DNA of 17,945 nucleotides from Betaproteobacteria bacterium UBA5216 (GTDB lineage: Bacteria > Pseudomonadota > Gammaproteobacteria > Burkholderiales > SG8-41), in contig DHVE01000079.1 of assembly GCA_002412495.1 (NCBI GenBank), positions 1 to 17,945 on the forward strand. The letters are read 5' to 3'. The translations under genes and the position numbers were made by a program. Shown piece after piece: positions 1 to 7,974 of this stretch. The notes beneath the pieces are model-generated. The model was not told the origin of the DNA, searched no databases, and saw nothing but the letters and a program-made list of their open reading frames with translations. Position 1 is the first letter of the stretch, and every line of letters begins with the position of its first letter.

Positions 1-48
1 GACAAGGATATGCATACCGTGGCCGAGAAGTCGGGCATCAAATTCTAA
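1..48 (+). CDS. trpB: Tryptophan synthase beta chain, C-terminal end (partial)
   Basis: The first 48 bases are the last 15 codons and TAA stop of an open frame that enters from the left edge. The peptide reads DKDMHTVAEKSGIKF. The DKDMHTV segment is the characteristic C-terminal stretch of TrpB, which joins indole (channelled from TrpA) to serine to make tryptophan. The next gene on the same strand is trpA, the partner subunit, which supports the call. Only the tail is visible, so nothing can be said about the PLP lysine or the start. Confidence 0.9.
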   Translation, partial: DKDMHTVAEKSGIKF

Positions 49-65
49 AAACGTAAGGGGGGAGG

Positions 66-149
66 CGTGAGACGTGAGGCGAAAATAGTGGATACGTCGT
101 ACCGTAGCGAACGCCGGAATGCGTCGCGCTGCACACCTCACGCCTCACG
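66..149. repeat. Inverted repeat of GTGAGGCG type in the trpB-trpA gap
   Basis: The 110-base gap between trpB and trpA carries a purine-rich arm at 66-79 (CGTGAGACGTGAGG) whose reverse complement, with one mismatch, lies at 136-149 (CCTCACGCCTCACG). The arms could form a long-range stem around a 56-base GC-rich loop. The right arm ends inside the ribosome binding region of trpA. Related repeats lie in the lpxH-ppiB and dnaJ-dnaK gaps, so this looks like a dispersed intergenic repeat rather than a trp-specific control site. Confidence 0.6.
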
Positions 150-158
150 AGGCAATTG

Positions 159-974
159 ATGTCGCGCATAAAAACCACGTTTGCCAATCTGAAAGCGCAA
201 GGCAGAAAAGCGCTGATTCCCTTCATCACTGCGGGCGATCCGCATCCGTCCATGGCGGTGCCCCTGATGCATGCTCTGGTCGCTGGCGGCGCGGATGTGA
301 TCGAGCTGGGCGTGCCGTTTTCCGATCCGATGGCGGATGGGCCGGTGATTCAGCGTGCCAGTGAGCGAGCGCTGGCGCAAGGCGTAACATTGCGTCAAGT
401 ATTTGATTTTGTTATTGAATTTAGAAAGACGAACACCGCCACGCCGGTGGTGTTGATGGGCTATGCCAATCCGATCGAGGCAATGGGTGCCGAGCATTTT
501 GCCGATGCCGCGAATGCCGCTGGCGTGGATGGCGTGCTGGTGGTGGATTATCCGCCCGAAGAGGCGCAGTTGCTGGTCAAGTTGTTGGACGCGCGCGGCC
601 TCGATACGATTTTCCTGTTGTCGCCCACCACGCGCGATGCGCGGCTGGAACAAGTCGGCAAACTGGGACGTGGGTATCTGTACTATGTGTCGCTGAAAGG
701 CGTCACCGGGGCGGGCAATATTGATACCGCTGAAGTCGCGCGGCGTGTCGATCACATTAAACGGTTTACAACGCTGCCGGTGGGGGTGGGCTTTGGCATA
801 CGCGACGCCGAGTCCGCCAAACGCGTGGCGCGGGTGGCGGACGCGGTGGTGATCGGCAGCCGGTTGGTGCAGGAAATCATCGACGCGGGCGCGGACGCGC
901 CACCGCGGGTGCAAGCCTTGCTGGCGGGCATACGCGCGGCGATGGATTCGATTGACGGCGTAAAAAGCGCATGA
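159..974 (+). CDS. trpA: Tryptophan synthase alpha chain
   Basis: TrpA cleaves indole-3-glycerol phosphate to indole and glyceraldehyde 3-phosphate and passes indole to TrpB in the cytosolic alpha2-beta2 complex. The 271-residue product is full length for the family. It has the TIM-barrel signatures: Glu49 and Asp60 (in VIELGVPFSDPMADGP) sit at exactly the numbers of the two catalytic acids in the enteric enzyme, the ALIPFITAGDP strand is near residues 18-28, and the phosphate-binding GVGFGI and VIGS segments lie towards the C-terminus. I choose ATG 159, preceded by GAGG at 149-152, over the in-frame TTG one codon earlier. The stop overlaps the accD start as ATGA (971-974), which suggests translational coupling. 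Confidence 0.98.
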   Translation: MSRIKTTFANLKAQGRKALIPFITAGDPHPSMAVPLMHALVAGGADVIELGVPFSDPMADGPVIQRASERALAQGVTLRQVFDFVIEFRKTNTATPVVLMGYANPIEAMGAEHFADAANAAGVDGVLVVDYPPEEAQLLVKLLDARGLDTIFLLSPTTRDARLEQVGKLGRGYLYYVSLKGVTGAGNIDTAEVARRVDHIKRFTTLPVGVGFGIRDAESAKRVARVADAVVIGSRLVQEIIDAGADAPPRVQALLAGIRAAMDSIDGVKSA

Positions 975-1837
975 GCTGGCTGCAAAAGCTGCTGCCGCCG
1001 AAAATCAAGCGTGATACCGGCAGCCCCAAGAAGGCGGTGCCGGAGGGGTTGTGGAGCAAGTGCGACGCGTGCGAAACCGTGTTGTATCGCACCGACCTGG
1101 AAAAAAATCTCTACGTATGTCCGAAGTGCAATCACCACAATCGCATCTCCGCGCGCGAGCGGCTGGACTGGTTGCTCGATCTCGAAGGGCGTTATGAAAT
1201 CGGCGCGGAAGTGCTGCCGGTCGATACGCTCAAGTTCAAGGACAGCAAGCGTTACGTGGATCGCATCAACGAGGCGCGCGAATCGGCGTCGGAAGAAGAT
1301 GCGCTGGTCGTGATGCAGGGCAGCGTCAAAACCCTGCCCGTGGTGGCGGCGGCGTTTGAATTTCGTTTTCTGGGCGGCTCGATGGGGTCGGTGGTGGGGG
1401 AACGCTTCGTGCGTGGCGTGCAAGTGTGCCTGGATCAGCGCCTGCCGTTCGTGTGTTTTACCGCCAGCGGCGGCGCGCGCATGCAGGAGGGTGTGCTGTC
1501 GCTGATGCAGATGGCGAAAACCTGTGGTGTGCTGACGCAACTGTCGGAAGCCAAGCTGCCGTTTATTTCCGTTCTGACCGATCCCACGATGGGGGGCGTA
1601 TCCGCGAGTTTTGCCATGATTGGCGACGTGGTGATCGCGGAGCCGGGCGCGTTGATCGGTTTCGCGGGCCCGCGCGTGATTGAGCAGACCGTGCGTGAAA
1701 AATTGCCGGAAGGTTTCCAACGTGCCGAATTTCTGTTGCAACACGGCGCCATCGATATGATCGTGGACCGGCGGCAAATGCGCGACAAGGTGGCCAACCT
1801 CATGGCGCTGCTGCTGAAGTTGCCCGCGTCAACGTAG
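971..1837 (+). CDS. accD: Acetyl-CoA carboxylase carboxyltransferase beta subunit
   Basis: AccD, with AccA, transfers the carboxyl group from carboxybiotin on AccB to acetyl-CoA, giving malonyl-CoA, the first committed step of fatty acid synthesis. The 288-residue protein has the N-terminal zinc ribbon (Cys31, Cys34, Cys50, Cys53) and then the crotonase-like fold with SGGARMQEG (166-174), TMGGVSASFA (206-215) and GFAGPRVIEQT (230-240), the last two building the oxyanion and CoA/biotin regions. Length and motifs are normal. Its ATG overlaps the trpA stop by four bases, and no separate strong ribosome binding site is seen, so it probably depends on trpA translation. The next gene, folC, follows after 17 bases, the common proteobacterial order. 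Confidence 0.98.
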   Translation: MSWLQKLLPPKIKRDTGSPKKAVPEGLWSKCDACETVLYRTDLEKNLYVCPKCNHHNRISARERLDWLLDLEGRYEIGAEVLPVDTLKFKDSKRYVDRINEARESASEEDALVVMQGSVKTLPVVAAAFEFRFLGGSMGSVVGERFVRGVQVCLDQRLPFVCFTASGGARMQEGVLSLMQMAKTCGVLTQLSEAKLPFISVLTDPTMGGVSASFAMIGDVVIAEPGALIGFAGPRVIEQTVREKLPEGFQRAEFLLQHGAIDMIVDRRQMRDKVANLMALLLKLPAST

Positions 1838-1854
1838 TTCATTCGTCCCCTGCA

Positions 1855-3141
1855 ATGACTGAAATGCCGCGGTCGCTGGATGGCTGGCTGGAGTACATCG
1901 AACGCGTGCATCCGCAGACCATTGCCATGGGCCTGGATCGGGTGCGCAAGGTGAAAGACGTGCTGGGGCTCGCTCCCGCGTGTCCAGTGGTGACCGTGGG
2001 CGGCACCAATGGCAAAGGTTCCGCCTGCATGATGCTCGAGGCCATATGGCATCACGCCGGCTACAAAACGGGTTGTTACACCTCGCCGCATCTGCTGCGT
2101 TATAACGAGCGGGTGCGTATCGCGTGTGAACCGGCGGGCGACGCGAGCCTGGTGTATGCGTTCGAGCGCGTGGAAGCGGCGCGCGTGAAGGCGGACGTGG
2201 CGCTGACGTATTTCGAGTTCGGAACGCTGGCGGCGATGATCCTGTTTATTGAAGCGCGCGCCGATGTGCTGATTCTTGAAGTGGGACTTGGCGGGCGGCT
2301 CGATGCAGTCAACGTGTTCGAGCCGGATTGTGCGATGGTGATGAGCGTGGCGCTCGATCACATGGATTATCTGGGCGATACGCGCGAGGCCATCGGCCGG
2401 GAAAAAGCCGGCATCTTTCGCGCGGGCAAACCTGCGATCTGCGGCGATGCCGATCCCCCGCAATCGCTGGTGGATTACGCGGCGATGATCGGCGCGCAAC
2501 TGCTATTACGTGGACGCGATTTCGACGCGAAGCCGGCGGCGACCCAATGGGCGTATCGCGGGCCGGGCGGCGCGCGTCATGGCATGCCGTGGCCATCGTT
2601 GCGCGGCGCGTATCAACTCGGCAACGCGGCGGCCTGCATCGCGGCGCTGGACACGTTGCGTGATCAATGCCCTGTCACGATGAATGACATTCGCGGCGGT
2701 TTGCTTACGGCGGAAAACCCCGGTCGCTTTCAGGTGTTGCCTGGACAGCCGCTGGTGATATTGGACGTGGCGCATAATCCGCACGCCGCTCAGGCGCTGG
2801 CCGGCGGTTTGAAAAGCCTGCCGCGCGGCGGCAAAACGCTGGCGGTGTTTGCCATGCTGGCTGACAAGGATATCGAGGGCGTGGTGGGTATTCTGCGTGC
2901 GCAAGTGAACCAATGGTTTGTCGCGGGCATCGCCGGCGCGGGATCGCGCAGCACGACCGCGCAGCAGTTATTGCGGCGTCTTGTAGCGGCGGGCGTCAAC
3001 GGTGCGGTGTGTTGTGACAGCGTTGCCGATGCGTGTTTGAAGGCTCGCGAGGCCGCCGGGGTTGATGATAAAATACTGATATTCGGATCGTTTCATACCG
3101 TGTCCGAGGCGATGCAGGCCATGCGGGAAAAGAAGGCGTAA
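1855..3141 (+). CDS. folC: Dihydrofolate synthase / folylpolyglutamate synthase
   Basis: FolC is an ATP-dependent Mur-ligase-fold enzyme that adds glutamate to dihydropteroate and further glutamates to reduced folates in the cytosol. The 428-residue product has the P-loop GTNGKGS (50-56), TSPHL (76-80), LEVGLGGRLDAVN (141-153), the metal-binding SVALDHM segment (164-170), the EKAGI motif with the lysine that is carbamylated in the family (Lys184), and the C-terminal domain motif LDVAHNPHA (303-311). ATG 1855 has no clear Shine-Dalgarno sequence. A second in-frame ATG lies three codons on, and the first keeps a more usual N-terminus. It sits 17 bases after accD in the same operon. Confidence 0.97.
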   Translation: MTEMPRSLDGWLEYIERVHPQTIAMGLDRVRKVKDVLGLAPACPVVTVGGTNGKGSACMMLEAIWHHAGYKTGCYTSPHLLRYNERVRIACEPAGDASLVYAFERVEAARVKADVALTYFEFGTLAAMILFIEARADVLILEVGLGGRLDAVNVFEPDCAMVMSVALDHMDYLGDTREAIGREKAGIFRAGKPAICGDADPPQSLVDYAAMIGAQLLLRGRDFDAKPAATQWAYRGPGGARHGMPWPSLRGAYQLGNAAACIAALDTLRDQCPVTMNDIRGGLLTAENPGRFQVLPGQPLVILDVAHNPHAAQALAGGLKSLPRGGKTLAVFAMLADKDIEGVVGILRAQVNQWFVAGIAGAGSRSTTAQQLLRRLVAAGVNGAVCCDSVADACLKAREAAGVDDKILIFGSFHTVSEAMQAMREKKA

Positions 3142-3209
3142 GACGACGCAAAGCGTGGAGCGGCGTAGTCCTACTCGACGCGCAACAGTTGACCGGAGGC
3201 AGGAACAGT

Positions 3210-3911
3210 ATGGCGAAACCCGTCAGCGAAGAAGAATTACAACTCAAGAAGCGTGCGCGCCGCCGGCTGATGGGCGCGATTGTGCTGGTTGCCGCGGTCG
3301 CCGTGATACTGCCAATGGTGCTCGATTCAGAACCGAAGCCCACCTCGCAGGAAATCAGCATTCAGATTCCGTCGCCGGACACGAAAGGATTTACGTCCAA
3401 GGTGGTGCCGCTGACGCCACCAGTAAAAGGCGATGCCAAGGCGGGCGATGCCAAGGCGCCGGAAAAAGCACCCGCGAAGTCCGCCGAGCCCGGCAAGGAC
3501 CCCGAGGGTGATACCACGCCCAAATTGACGGAGAAAGCGGCCGAGAAAGCTGCGGAGAAAACGCCCGGGAAGGCGGCGGAAAAAGTCGCCGAGAAAGCGC
3601 CCGCGCCCAAGCCGGTGGCAGAAAAAGCCGCCGCAAAAACGGCGGAGAAAGCACCCGAGAAAGCCGCTGCACCCAAGTCCGGCACATTTTTCATTCAGGT
3701 AACGGCGCTTGCCGATGTCGAGCGCGCGAAGCAGGTGCAGCAGCGTATTATCGATGCGGGATTCCCGGCCTATCTGCAATCCATACCGGCGGGCAAGAGC
3801 AGCGTAACCCGCGTACGTGCAGGTCCTTTTACCACGCGCGAGGCTGCTGACAAGGCGCAGGTCGCATTACAGGGCGCGGGCCTTGAAGGCAAGGTGGCCG
3901 CCAATCCATGA
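3210..3911 (+). CDS. dedD: DedD-like SPOR-domain cell-division protein
   Basis: This 233-residue protein has a short basic cytoplasmic N-terminus, one membrane span at about 20-38, a long Ala/Lys/Glu/Pro-rich linker (about 72-157, built of AEKAAEK-like units) and a C-terminal SPOR domain (about 158-232, GTFFIQVTALADVERAKQ and RVRAGPFTTREAA). SPOR domains bind denuded septal peptidoglycan, and DedD is a known inner-membrane septal protein encoded between folC and cvpA. I choose ATG 3210, preceded by GGAGG at 3195-3199, over an upstream in-frame TTG at 3189 that would precede that ribosome binding site. The stop overlaps the cvpA start as ATGA. The linker is low complexity and should not be used for homology. 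Confidence 0.88.
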   Translation: MAKPVSEEELQLKKRARRRLMGAIVLVAAVAVILPMVLDSEPKPTSQEISIQIPSPDTKGFTSKVVPLTPPVKGDAKAGDAKAPEKAPAKSAEPGKDPEGDTTPKLTEKAAEKAAEKTPGKAAEKVAEKAPAPKPVAEKAAAKTAEKAPEKAAAPKSGTFFIQVTALADVERAKQVQQRIIDAGFPAYLQSIPAGKSSVTRVRAGPFTTREAADKAQVALQGAGLEGKVAANP

Positions 3912-4399
3912 TGTTGTTTGATTATGCCGTGCTCGCCATCGTCGGTTTTTCAGTGTTGCTGGGCTTGATACGCGGTTTTGTGCGGGAAGTCATCGCGCTG
4001 GCGAGCTGGGTAGTGGCGTTTGCGGTCGCCGGCGCTTACGGTGGCGACGTGGCGCCCCTGCTGGCACGGCAGATTCCCGATGACAATTGGCGTGTGCTGG
4101 CGGCAGTGGTGGCGTTGTTTGTCGTGGTGCTGGTGGTGATCAACATCGTGGCCATGCTCGCCTCGAAGCTGATCAAAAGCGCGGGGCTGGGTTTCGAAGA
4201 CCGGCTCTTCGGCGGTGTATTCGGGTTGTTGCGCGGCGTGGTGGTGGTGCTGGTGCTGGTGTTGGGCGCGGGACTGACCGTGTTACCGCGTCAGCCGGTA
4301 TGGAAAGATGCTATGCTCGCCGCGCCGTTGGAAAAGCTCGCGGTGTTCGTAAAGCAGTGGCTGCCGCAAGACTGGGCAAAGAATATTTCTTATAGTTGA
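3908..4399 (+). CDS. cvpA: CvpA family inner-membrane protein
   Basis: The 163-residue product is mostly hydrophobic, with about four predicted spans (near residues 3-20, 27-44, 62-86 and 104-126). It contains the typical CvpA opening, FDYAVLAIVGFSVLLGLIRG, followed by REVIALASW, and the loop GFEDRLFGGVFGLLRG. CvpA is needed for colicin V production and is tied to envelope homeostasis in enteric bacteria; its molecular activity is not settled. The start overlaps the dedD stop by four bases, and the next codon is also ATG, so the exact start is uncertain by one residue. purF follows 38 bases later, the classic cvpA-purF pairing. Confidence 0.93.
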   Translation: MMLFDYAVLAIVGFSVLLGLIRGFVREVIALASWVVAFAVAGAYGGDVAPLLARQIPDDNWRVLAAVVALFVVVLVVINIVAMLASKLIKSAGLGFEDRLFGGVFGLLRGVVVVLVLVLGAGLTVLPRQPVWKDAMLAAPLEKLAVFVKQWLPQDWAKNISYS

Positions 4400-4437
4400 A
4401 TCGGGCAGGTATTAATCAACGGAGCTGAGGCCGGACG

Positions 4438-5958
4438 ATGTGCGGAATCCTTGGTGTGGTGGCTAAGACGCCGGTAAACCAGTTGCTCTACGATGGGCTG
4501 CTGGTGTTGCAGCATCGCGGCCAGGATGCGGCGGGCATCGTCACCGCGGATGGCGCCAACTTCCATTCGCATCGCGGCATGGGCATGGTGCGCGATGTGT
4601 TCCGCACGCGCAATATGCGCGCGTTGATGGGCAACGCAGGCATCGCGCACACGCGTTATCCCACGGCGGGCTCGGCTTCATCGGTCGCCGAATCGCAGCC
4701 CTTTTATGTGAATTCGCCGTTTGGCATTGTGCTGGGGCATAACGGCAATCTCACCAATACCGAACAGCTCAAGATTGATTTATTCCGCTCCGACCTGCGT
4801 CATGTGAACACCGGCTCGGATTCGGAAGTGCTGCTCAATGTGCTGGCGCATGAACTGCAGAACAACGCCACCAACTACAAACTCGATCCGGCAACGATTT
4901 TCGCGGCCGTGTCGGGCGTGCATCAGCGCTGCAAGGGCGCGTATTCGGTGGTGGCGATGATCGCGGGCTACGGCATGCTGGCGTTTCGCGATCCGTACGG
5001 CATACGCCCGCTGATATTCGGCCGCATCGAGACGGACAACGGGTATGAATACATGGCGTCATCCGAAAGCGTGGCGCTGGATGCCATGGGGTACGAAGTA
5101 GTGCGCGACGTGGCGCCGGGCGAGGCTATTTTTGTCGACATGGATGGCAATTTCTACAGCCGTCAATGCGCGAAGGTGGCGACACTTAATCCCTGCATCT
5201 TTGAATTTGTGTATCTCGCGCGACCGGATTCGGTGATCGACGGCATTTCGGTGTACGAGGCGCGGCTGCGCATGGGCGACAGTCTGGCCGAGAAAATAAA
5301 GCACGAATACCGCAATCTCGATATCGACGTGGTGATCCCCATTCCGGATTCCAGCCGCCCGGCCGCCATGGAGTTGTCCAAGCATTTGAATCTGCCGTAT
5401 CGCGAAGGCTTTATCAAGAACCGCTACATCGGCCGCACCTTCATCATGCCGGGGCAGGCGGTGCGGCGCAAATCGGTACGCCAGAAACTGAACGCCATCG
5501 ACATGGAGTTTCGCGGCAAGAATGTGTTGATCGTTGATGACTCCATCGTGCGTGGCACCACCAGCAGCGAGATAGTGCAGATGGCACGCGAGTCAGGCGC
5601 GCGCAAAGTGTATTTTGCATCGGCGGCGCCACCGGTGCGCTTCCCGAACGTGTACGGCATCGACATGCCCACGCGCGAAGAGCTGATTGCCAGCAATCGC
5701 AGCGACGAAGAAATTGCGCGCGAGATCGGCTGTGACGAATTGATCTATCAAAATCTGGACGCCTTGATCGAAGACGTGCGCAGCGTGAATCCACGGATCA
5801 AACATTTCGAGGCGTCGTGTTTTGACGGCATTTACGTGACGGGCGATATTACGCAGGCGTATCTTGACGGCGTGGAGCAAGAGCGTCGTGACAGCAGCAA
5901 GCGCGCCAAGGAATCGGCTGCGCAGCAACTCGCCCTTGAGCTTGAAACTGTAGATTAA
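4438..5958 (+). CDS. purF: Amidophosphoribosyltransferase
   Basis: PurF makes 5-phosphoribosylamine from PRPP and glutamine, the first committed step of purine synthesis. The 506-residue protein starts MCGILGVV, so Cys2 becomes the N-terminal nucleophile of the Ntn-type glutaminase. The glutamine-site residues Arg73, Asn102-Gly103 and Asp128 are in place. The phosphoribosyltransferase half has the PRPP loop VLIVDDSIVRGTTS (363-376). The N-terminus carries no propeptide, as in the enteric enzyme. ATG 4438 is preceded by GAGG at 4427-4430, seven bases away. The 38-base gap after cvpA shows no terminator, so it is probably in the same transcript. No PurR operator was recognised in that gap. Confidence 0.98.
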   Translation: MCGILGVVAKTPVNQLLYDGLLVLQHRGQDAAGIVTADGANFHSHRGMGMVRDVFRTRNMRALMGNAGIAHTRYPTAGSASSVAESQPFYVNSPFGIVLGHNGNLTNTEQLKIDLFRSDLRHVNTGSDSEVLLNVLAHELQNNATNYKLDPATIFAAVSGVHQRCKGAYSVVAMIAGYGMLAFRDPYGIRPLIFGRIETDNGYEYMASSESVALDAMGYEVVRDVAPGEAIFVDMDGNFYSRQCAKVATLNPCIFEFVYLARPDSVIDGISVYEARLRMGDSLAEKIKHEYRNLDIDVVIPIPDSSRPAAMELSKHLNLPYREGFIKNRYIGRTFIMPGQAVRRKSVRQKLNAIDMEFRGKNVLIVDDSIVRGTTSSEIVQMARESGARKVYFASAAPPVRFPNVYGIDMPTREELIASNRSDEEIAREIGCDELIYQNLDALIEDVRSVNPRIKHFEASCFDGIYVTGDITQAYLDGVEQERRDSSKRAKESAAQQLALELETVD

Positions 5959-5989
5959 TCAAATACTTAAGTAATTTTCGCCGCTGCGC

Positions 5990-6634
5990 ATGTACGACGT
6001 TCCCGCCTTTCGTGAAGCGCGTGTCGAAGTGTTGCATGCGTTGATTCGCGCGCATCCGCTGGCGACGTTGGTGACGTTCAGCTCAGACGCCGCGGCGGGG
6101 CTCGAAGCCAATCACATTCCGTTGTTGATCGATCCGGCGCCGGGTCCGGATCGGCCGTTTGGCACGTTGCGCGGGCATGTTGCGCGTGCCAACCCGCTGT
6201 GGCGCGGGTTCAATGCGGATGTCGAGGCGCTGGCGATATTTCAGGGGCCGCAAGGCTATGTCACACCGTCGTGGTATCCGAGTAAAACGCAGCACGGCAA
6301 GGTGGTGCCGACGTGGAACTACGCGGTGGTGCATGCGCATGGTCCGCTGAAAATCATGGATGATGCGCAATGGCTCCGGAAGCTGGTTACGCAACTGACG
6401 GAGAGCCAGGAGGCGCGCCTCGACAGTCCGTGGCAGGTGACCGACGCACCGCCGGATTACATCGATGGCATGCTGAAGGCCATTGTCGGCATTGAAATCC
6501 CGCTCACGCGCCTGCAGGGTAAATGGAAGTTGAGCCAGAATCGCCTGCCGCAGGATCGAGATGGCGTTGTGAAAGGTCTGGAGCAGCGCGCCGACGATGC
6601 GAGCCGCGCCATGCTCGCTGCCTTCAAGCCGTGA
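5990..6634 (+). CDS. PaiB-family FMN-binding protein
   Basis: The 214-residue product matches the FMN_bind_2/PaiB family: it starts MYDVPAF, has LEANHIPLLID (38-48), RGHVARANPLW (61-71) and the hallmark GPQGYVTPSWYPSK followed by KVVPTWNYAVVHAHG (86-118). The fold is a split-barrel flavin-binding domain. Bacillus PaiB was described as a negative regulator of sporulation and degradative enzymes, but most proteobacterial members have no tested role, so 'transcriptional regulator' should not be assumed. It starts 31 bases after purF without a clear ribosome binding site, and dadA begins only seven bases after its stop, which suggests joint expression with an amino-acid oxidising enzyme. Confidence 0.85.
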   Translation: MYDVPAFREARVEVLHALIRAHPLATLVTFSSDAAAGLEANHIPLLIDPAPGPDRPFGTLRGHVARANPLWRGFNADVEALAIFQGPQGYVTPSWYPSKTQHGKVVPTWNYAVVHAHGPLKIMDDAQWLRKLVTQLTESQEARLDSPWQVTDAPPDYIDGMLKAIVGIEIPLTRLQGKWKLSQNRLPQDRDGVVKGLEQRADDASRAMLAAFKP

Positions 6635-6641
6635 CCACGCC

Positions 6642-7904
6642 ATGAAAGTGGTGGTGCTCGGCGCCGGATTGCTTGGCGTTACCTCTGCATACTACCTGCA
6701 GCAGCTCGGACATGACGTGGTGGTGCTTGACCGGCAAGCGGCGCCCGCGGCTGAAACCAGCTTCGCCAACGGCGGGCAGATTTCCGTGAGTCATGCCGAA
6801 CCTTGGGCGAATCCGAGCGCGCCGTTCAAGGTGTTGCAATGGTTGTCCAGGGAAGATGCGCCCTTGTTGTTTCGGTTGCGCGCGGATGCCCGGCAATGGA
6901 TGTGGGGACTGCAATTCCTGCGCGAATGCACGCCCGCGCGCACGCGGCGCAACATCGAGCAAATCGTGCGGCTGGGCTTGTACAGCCGCGAAATGTTGCA
7001 GGCGTTGCGGCGGGAAACAAACATTGCGTATGACCATCGCACGCAAGGCATTCTGCATTTTTATACCACGCAAAAAGAATTTGACGCCGCGATGAAACCG
7101 GCGGAACTGATGCGCGAACTCGGCTGCGAGCGGCGCGTGGTGTCGCCCGACGAAGCCGTGCGGATCGAGCCGGCGCTGGCGCACATACGATCGCGGCTGG
7201 CGGGCGCCACTTACACGGCGGAAGATGAATCGGGCGACGCCAACCTGTTCGCGCGCGAGGTGGTGCGGCTGTGCCACGATCGTAGTGTGCGATTCCTGAT
7301 GAGTCATACCGTCACGGCATTGCACACCGCGGCGGGAAGCGGGGGCATGCAGATAGACCACGTGGAGGCAACCGATTCCGAAGGCCGCTTTCAGCGCATA
7401 CGTGGCGATGCTTACGTGCTGGCATTGGGTTCGATCAGCCCGTTGTTTGCCGCGCCGCTGGGCATACGGCTACCGATTTATCCCGCCAAGGGGTACTCGG
7501 TGACGCTGCCGGTGAAGGATGAATCGAAGGCCAATCAGGTATCGCTTACCGACGATGAATTCAAACTGGTGTATTCGCGGCTGGGCAACCGTTTGCGGGT
7601 GGCCGGAACCGCCGAGTTGAACGGATACGACCGCGATCTGAATCGCGTGCGCTGTGATGCCATCGTACGGCGTATCGAAGCGGTTTTTCCAGGCGCGGGT
7701 GACAGTGCGCAGGCGCAATTCTGGACGGGGCTGCGTCCGGCGACACCGAGCAACGTGCCGCTAATCGGCAAGACGCGATTGCCGAATTTTTTTCTGAACA
7801 CGGGGCACGGCACGCTGGGCTGGACGCACGCTTGCGGTTCCGGAAAATCCATCGCGCGAATCATCAGCGGGCTGGCGCCCGAGGTGGATTTTGCGTTCCT
7901 TTAG
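6642..7904 (+). CDS. dadA: D-amino acid dehydrogenase (DadA family, FAD)
   Basis: DadA-type enzymes are membrane-associated flavoproteins that oxidise D-amino acids (D-alanine best known) to 2-oxo acids and pass electrons to the respiratory chain. The 420-residue product opens with the dinucleotide-binding fold MKVVVLGAGLLG (GxGxxG at 7-12) and Asp30 at the end of the second strand. It also has the SFANGGQIS flavin-site segment, AKGYSVTLP, WTGLRPATPSNVPLIG and the C-terminal NTGHGTLGWTHACGSG characteristic of DadA. I start at ATG 6642 because the protein family begins there; an in-frame ATG at 6597 would overlap the PaiB-like gene by 38 bases. Substrate preference cannot be read from sequence, so D-alanine is only the default. 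Confidence 0.9.
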   Translation: MKVVVLGAGLLGVTSAYYLQQLGHDVVVLDRQAAPAAETSFANGGQISVSHAEPWANPSAPFKVLQWLSREDAPLLFRLRADARQWMWGLQFLRECTPARTRRNIEQIVRLGLYSREMLQALRRETNIAYDHRTQGILHFYTTQKEFDAAMKPAELMRELGCERRVVSPDEAVRIEPALAHIRSRLAGATYTAEDESGDANLFAREVVRLCHDRSVRFLMSHTVTALHTAAGSGGMQIDHVEATDSEGRFQRIRGDAYVLALGSISPLFAAPLGIRLPIYPAKGYSVTLPVKDESKANQVSLTDDEFKLVYSRLGNRLRVAGTAELNGYDRDLNRVRCDAIVRRIEAVFPGAGDSAQAQFWTGLRPATPSNVPLIGKTRLPNFFLNTGHGTLGWTHACGSGKSIARIISGLAPEVDFAFL

Positions 7905-7933
7905 CTGTGTACGGCAGGTATGTCGCGGGAGCA

Positions 7934-7962
7934 TTGACAAACCAAGGCGGGGCGGGTAACTT
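7934..7962 (+). promoter_or_regulatory. Sigma70-type promoter for the Met/Cys gene leader
   Basis: A perfect -35 box TTGACA (7934-7939) is followed after 17 bases by TAACTT (7957-7962), a fair -10 box. Transcription would begin near 7969, only a few bases ahead of the first stem of the riboswitch. That placement is what is expected of a dedicated riboswitch promoter and supports both calls. Confidence 0.7.
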
Positions 7963-7974
7963 TGCCATCGCTTC

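Noticed and set aside
752..1777. Long minus-strand open frame antisense to accD and trpA
   Set aside because: It is rich in His, Arg and Gln, as expected from the reverse complement of GC-rich coding DNA, has no recognisable domain, and covers two certain genes.
1435..2499. Long minus-strand open frame antisense to accD and folC
   Set aside because: Same compositional shadow effect; the plus strand has complete AccD and FolC motifs throughout.
6597..6641. Upstream in-frame start for the DadA gene
   Set aside because: It would add 15 residues before the canonical MKVVVLGAG start and overlap the PaiB-like gene.
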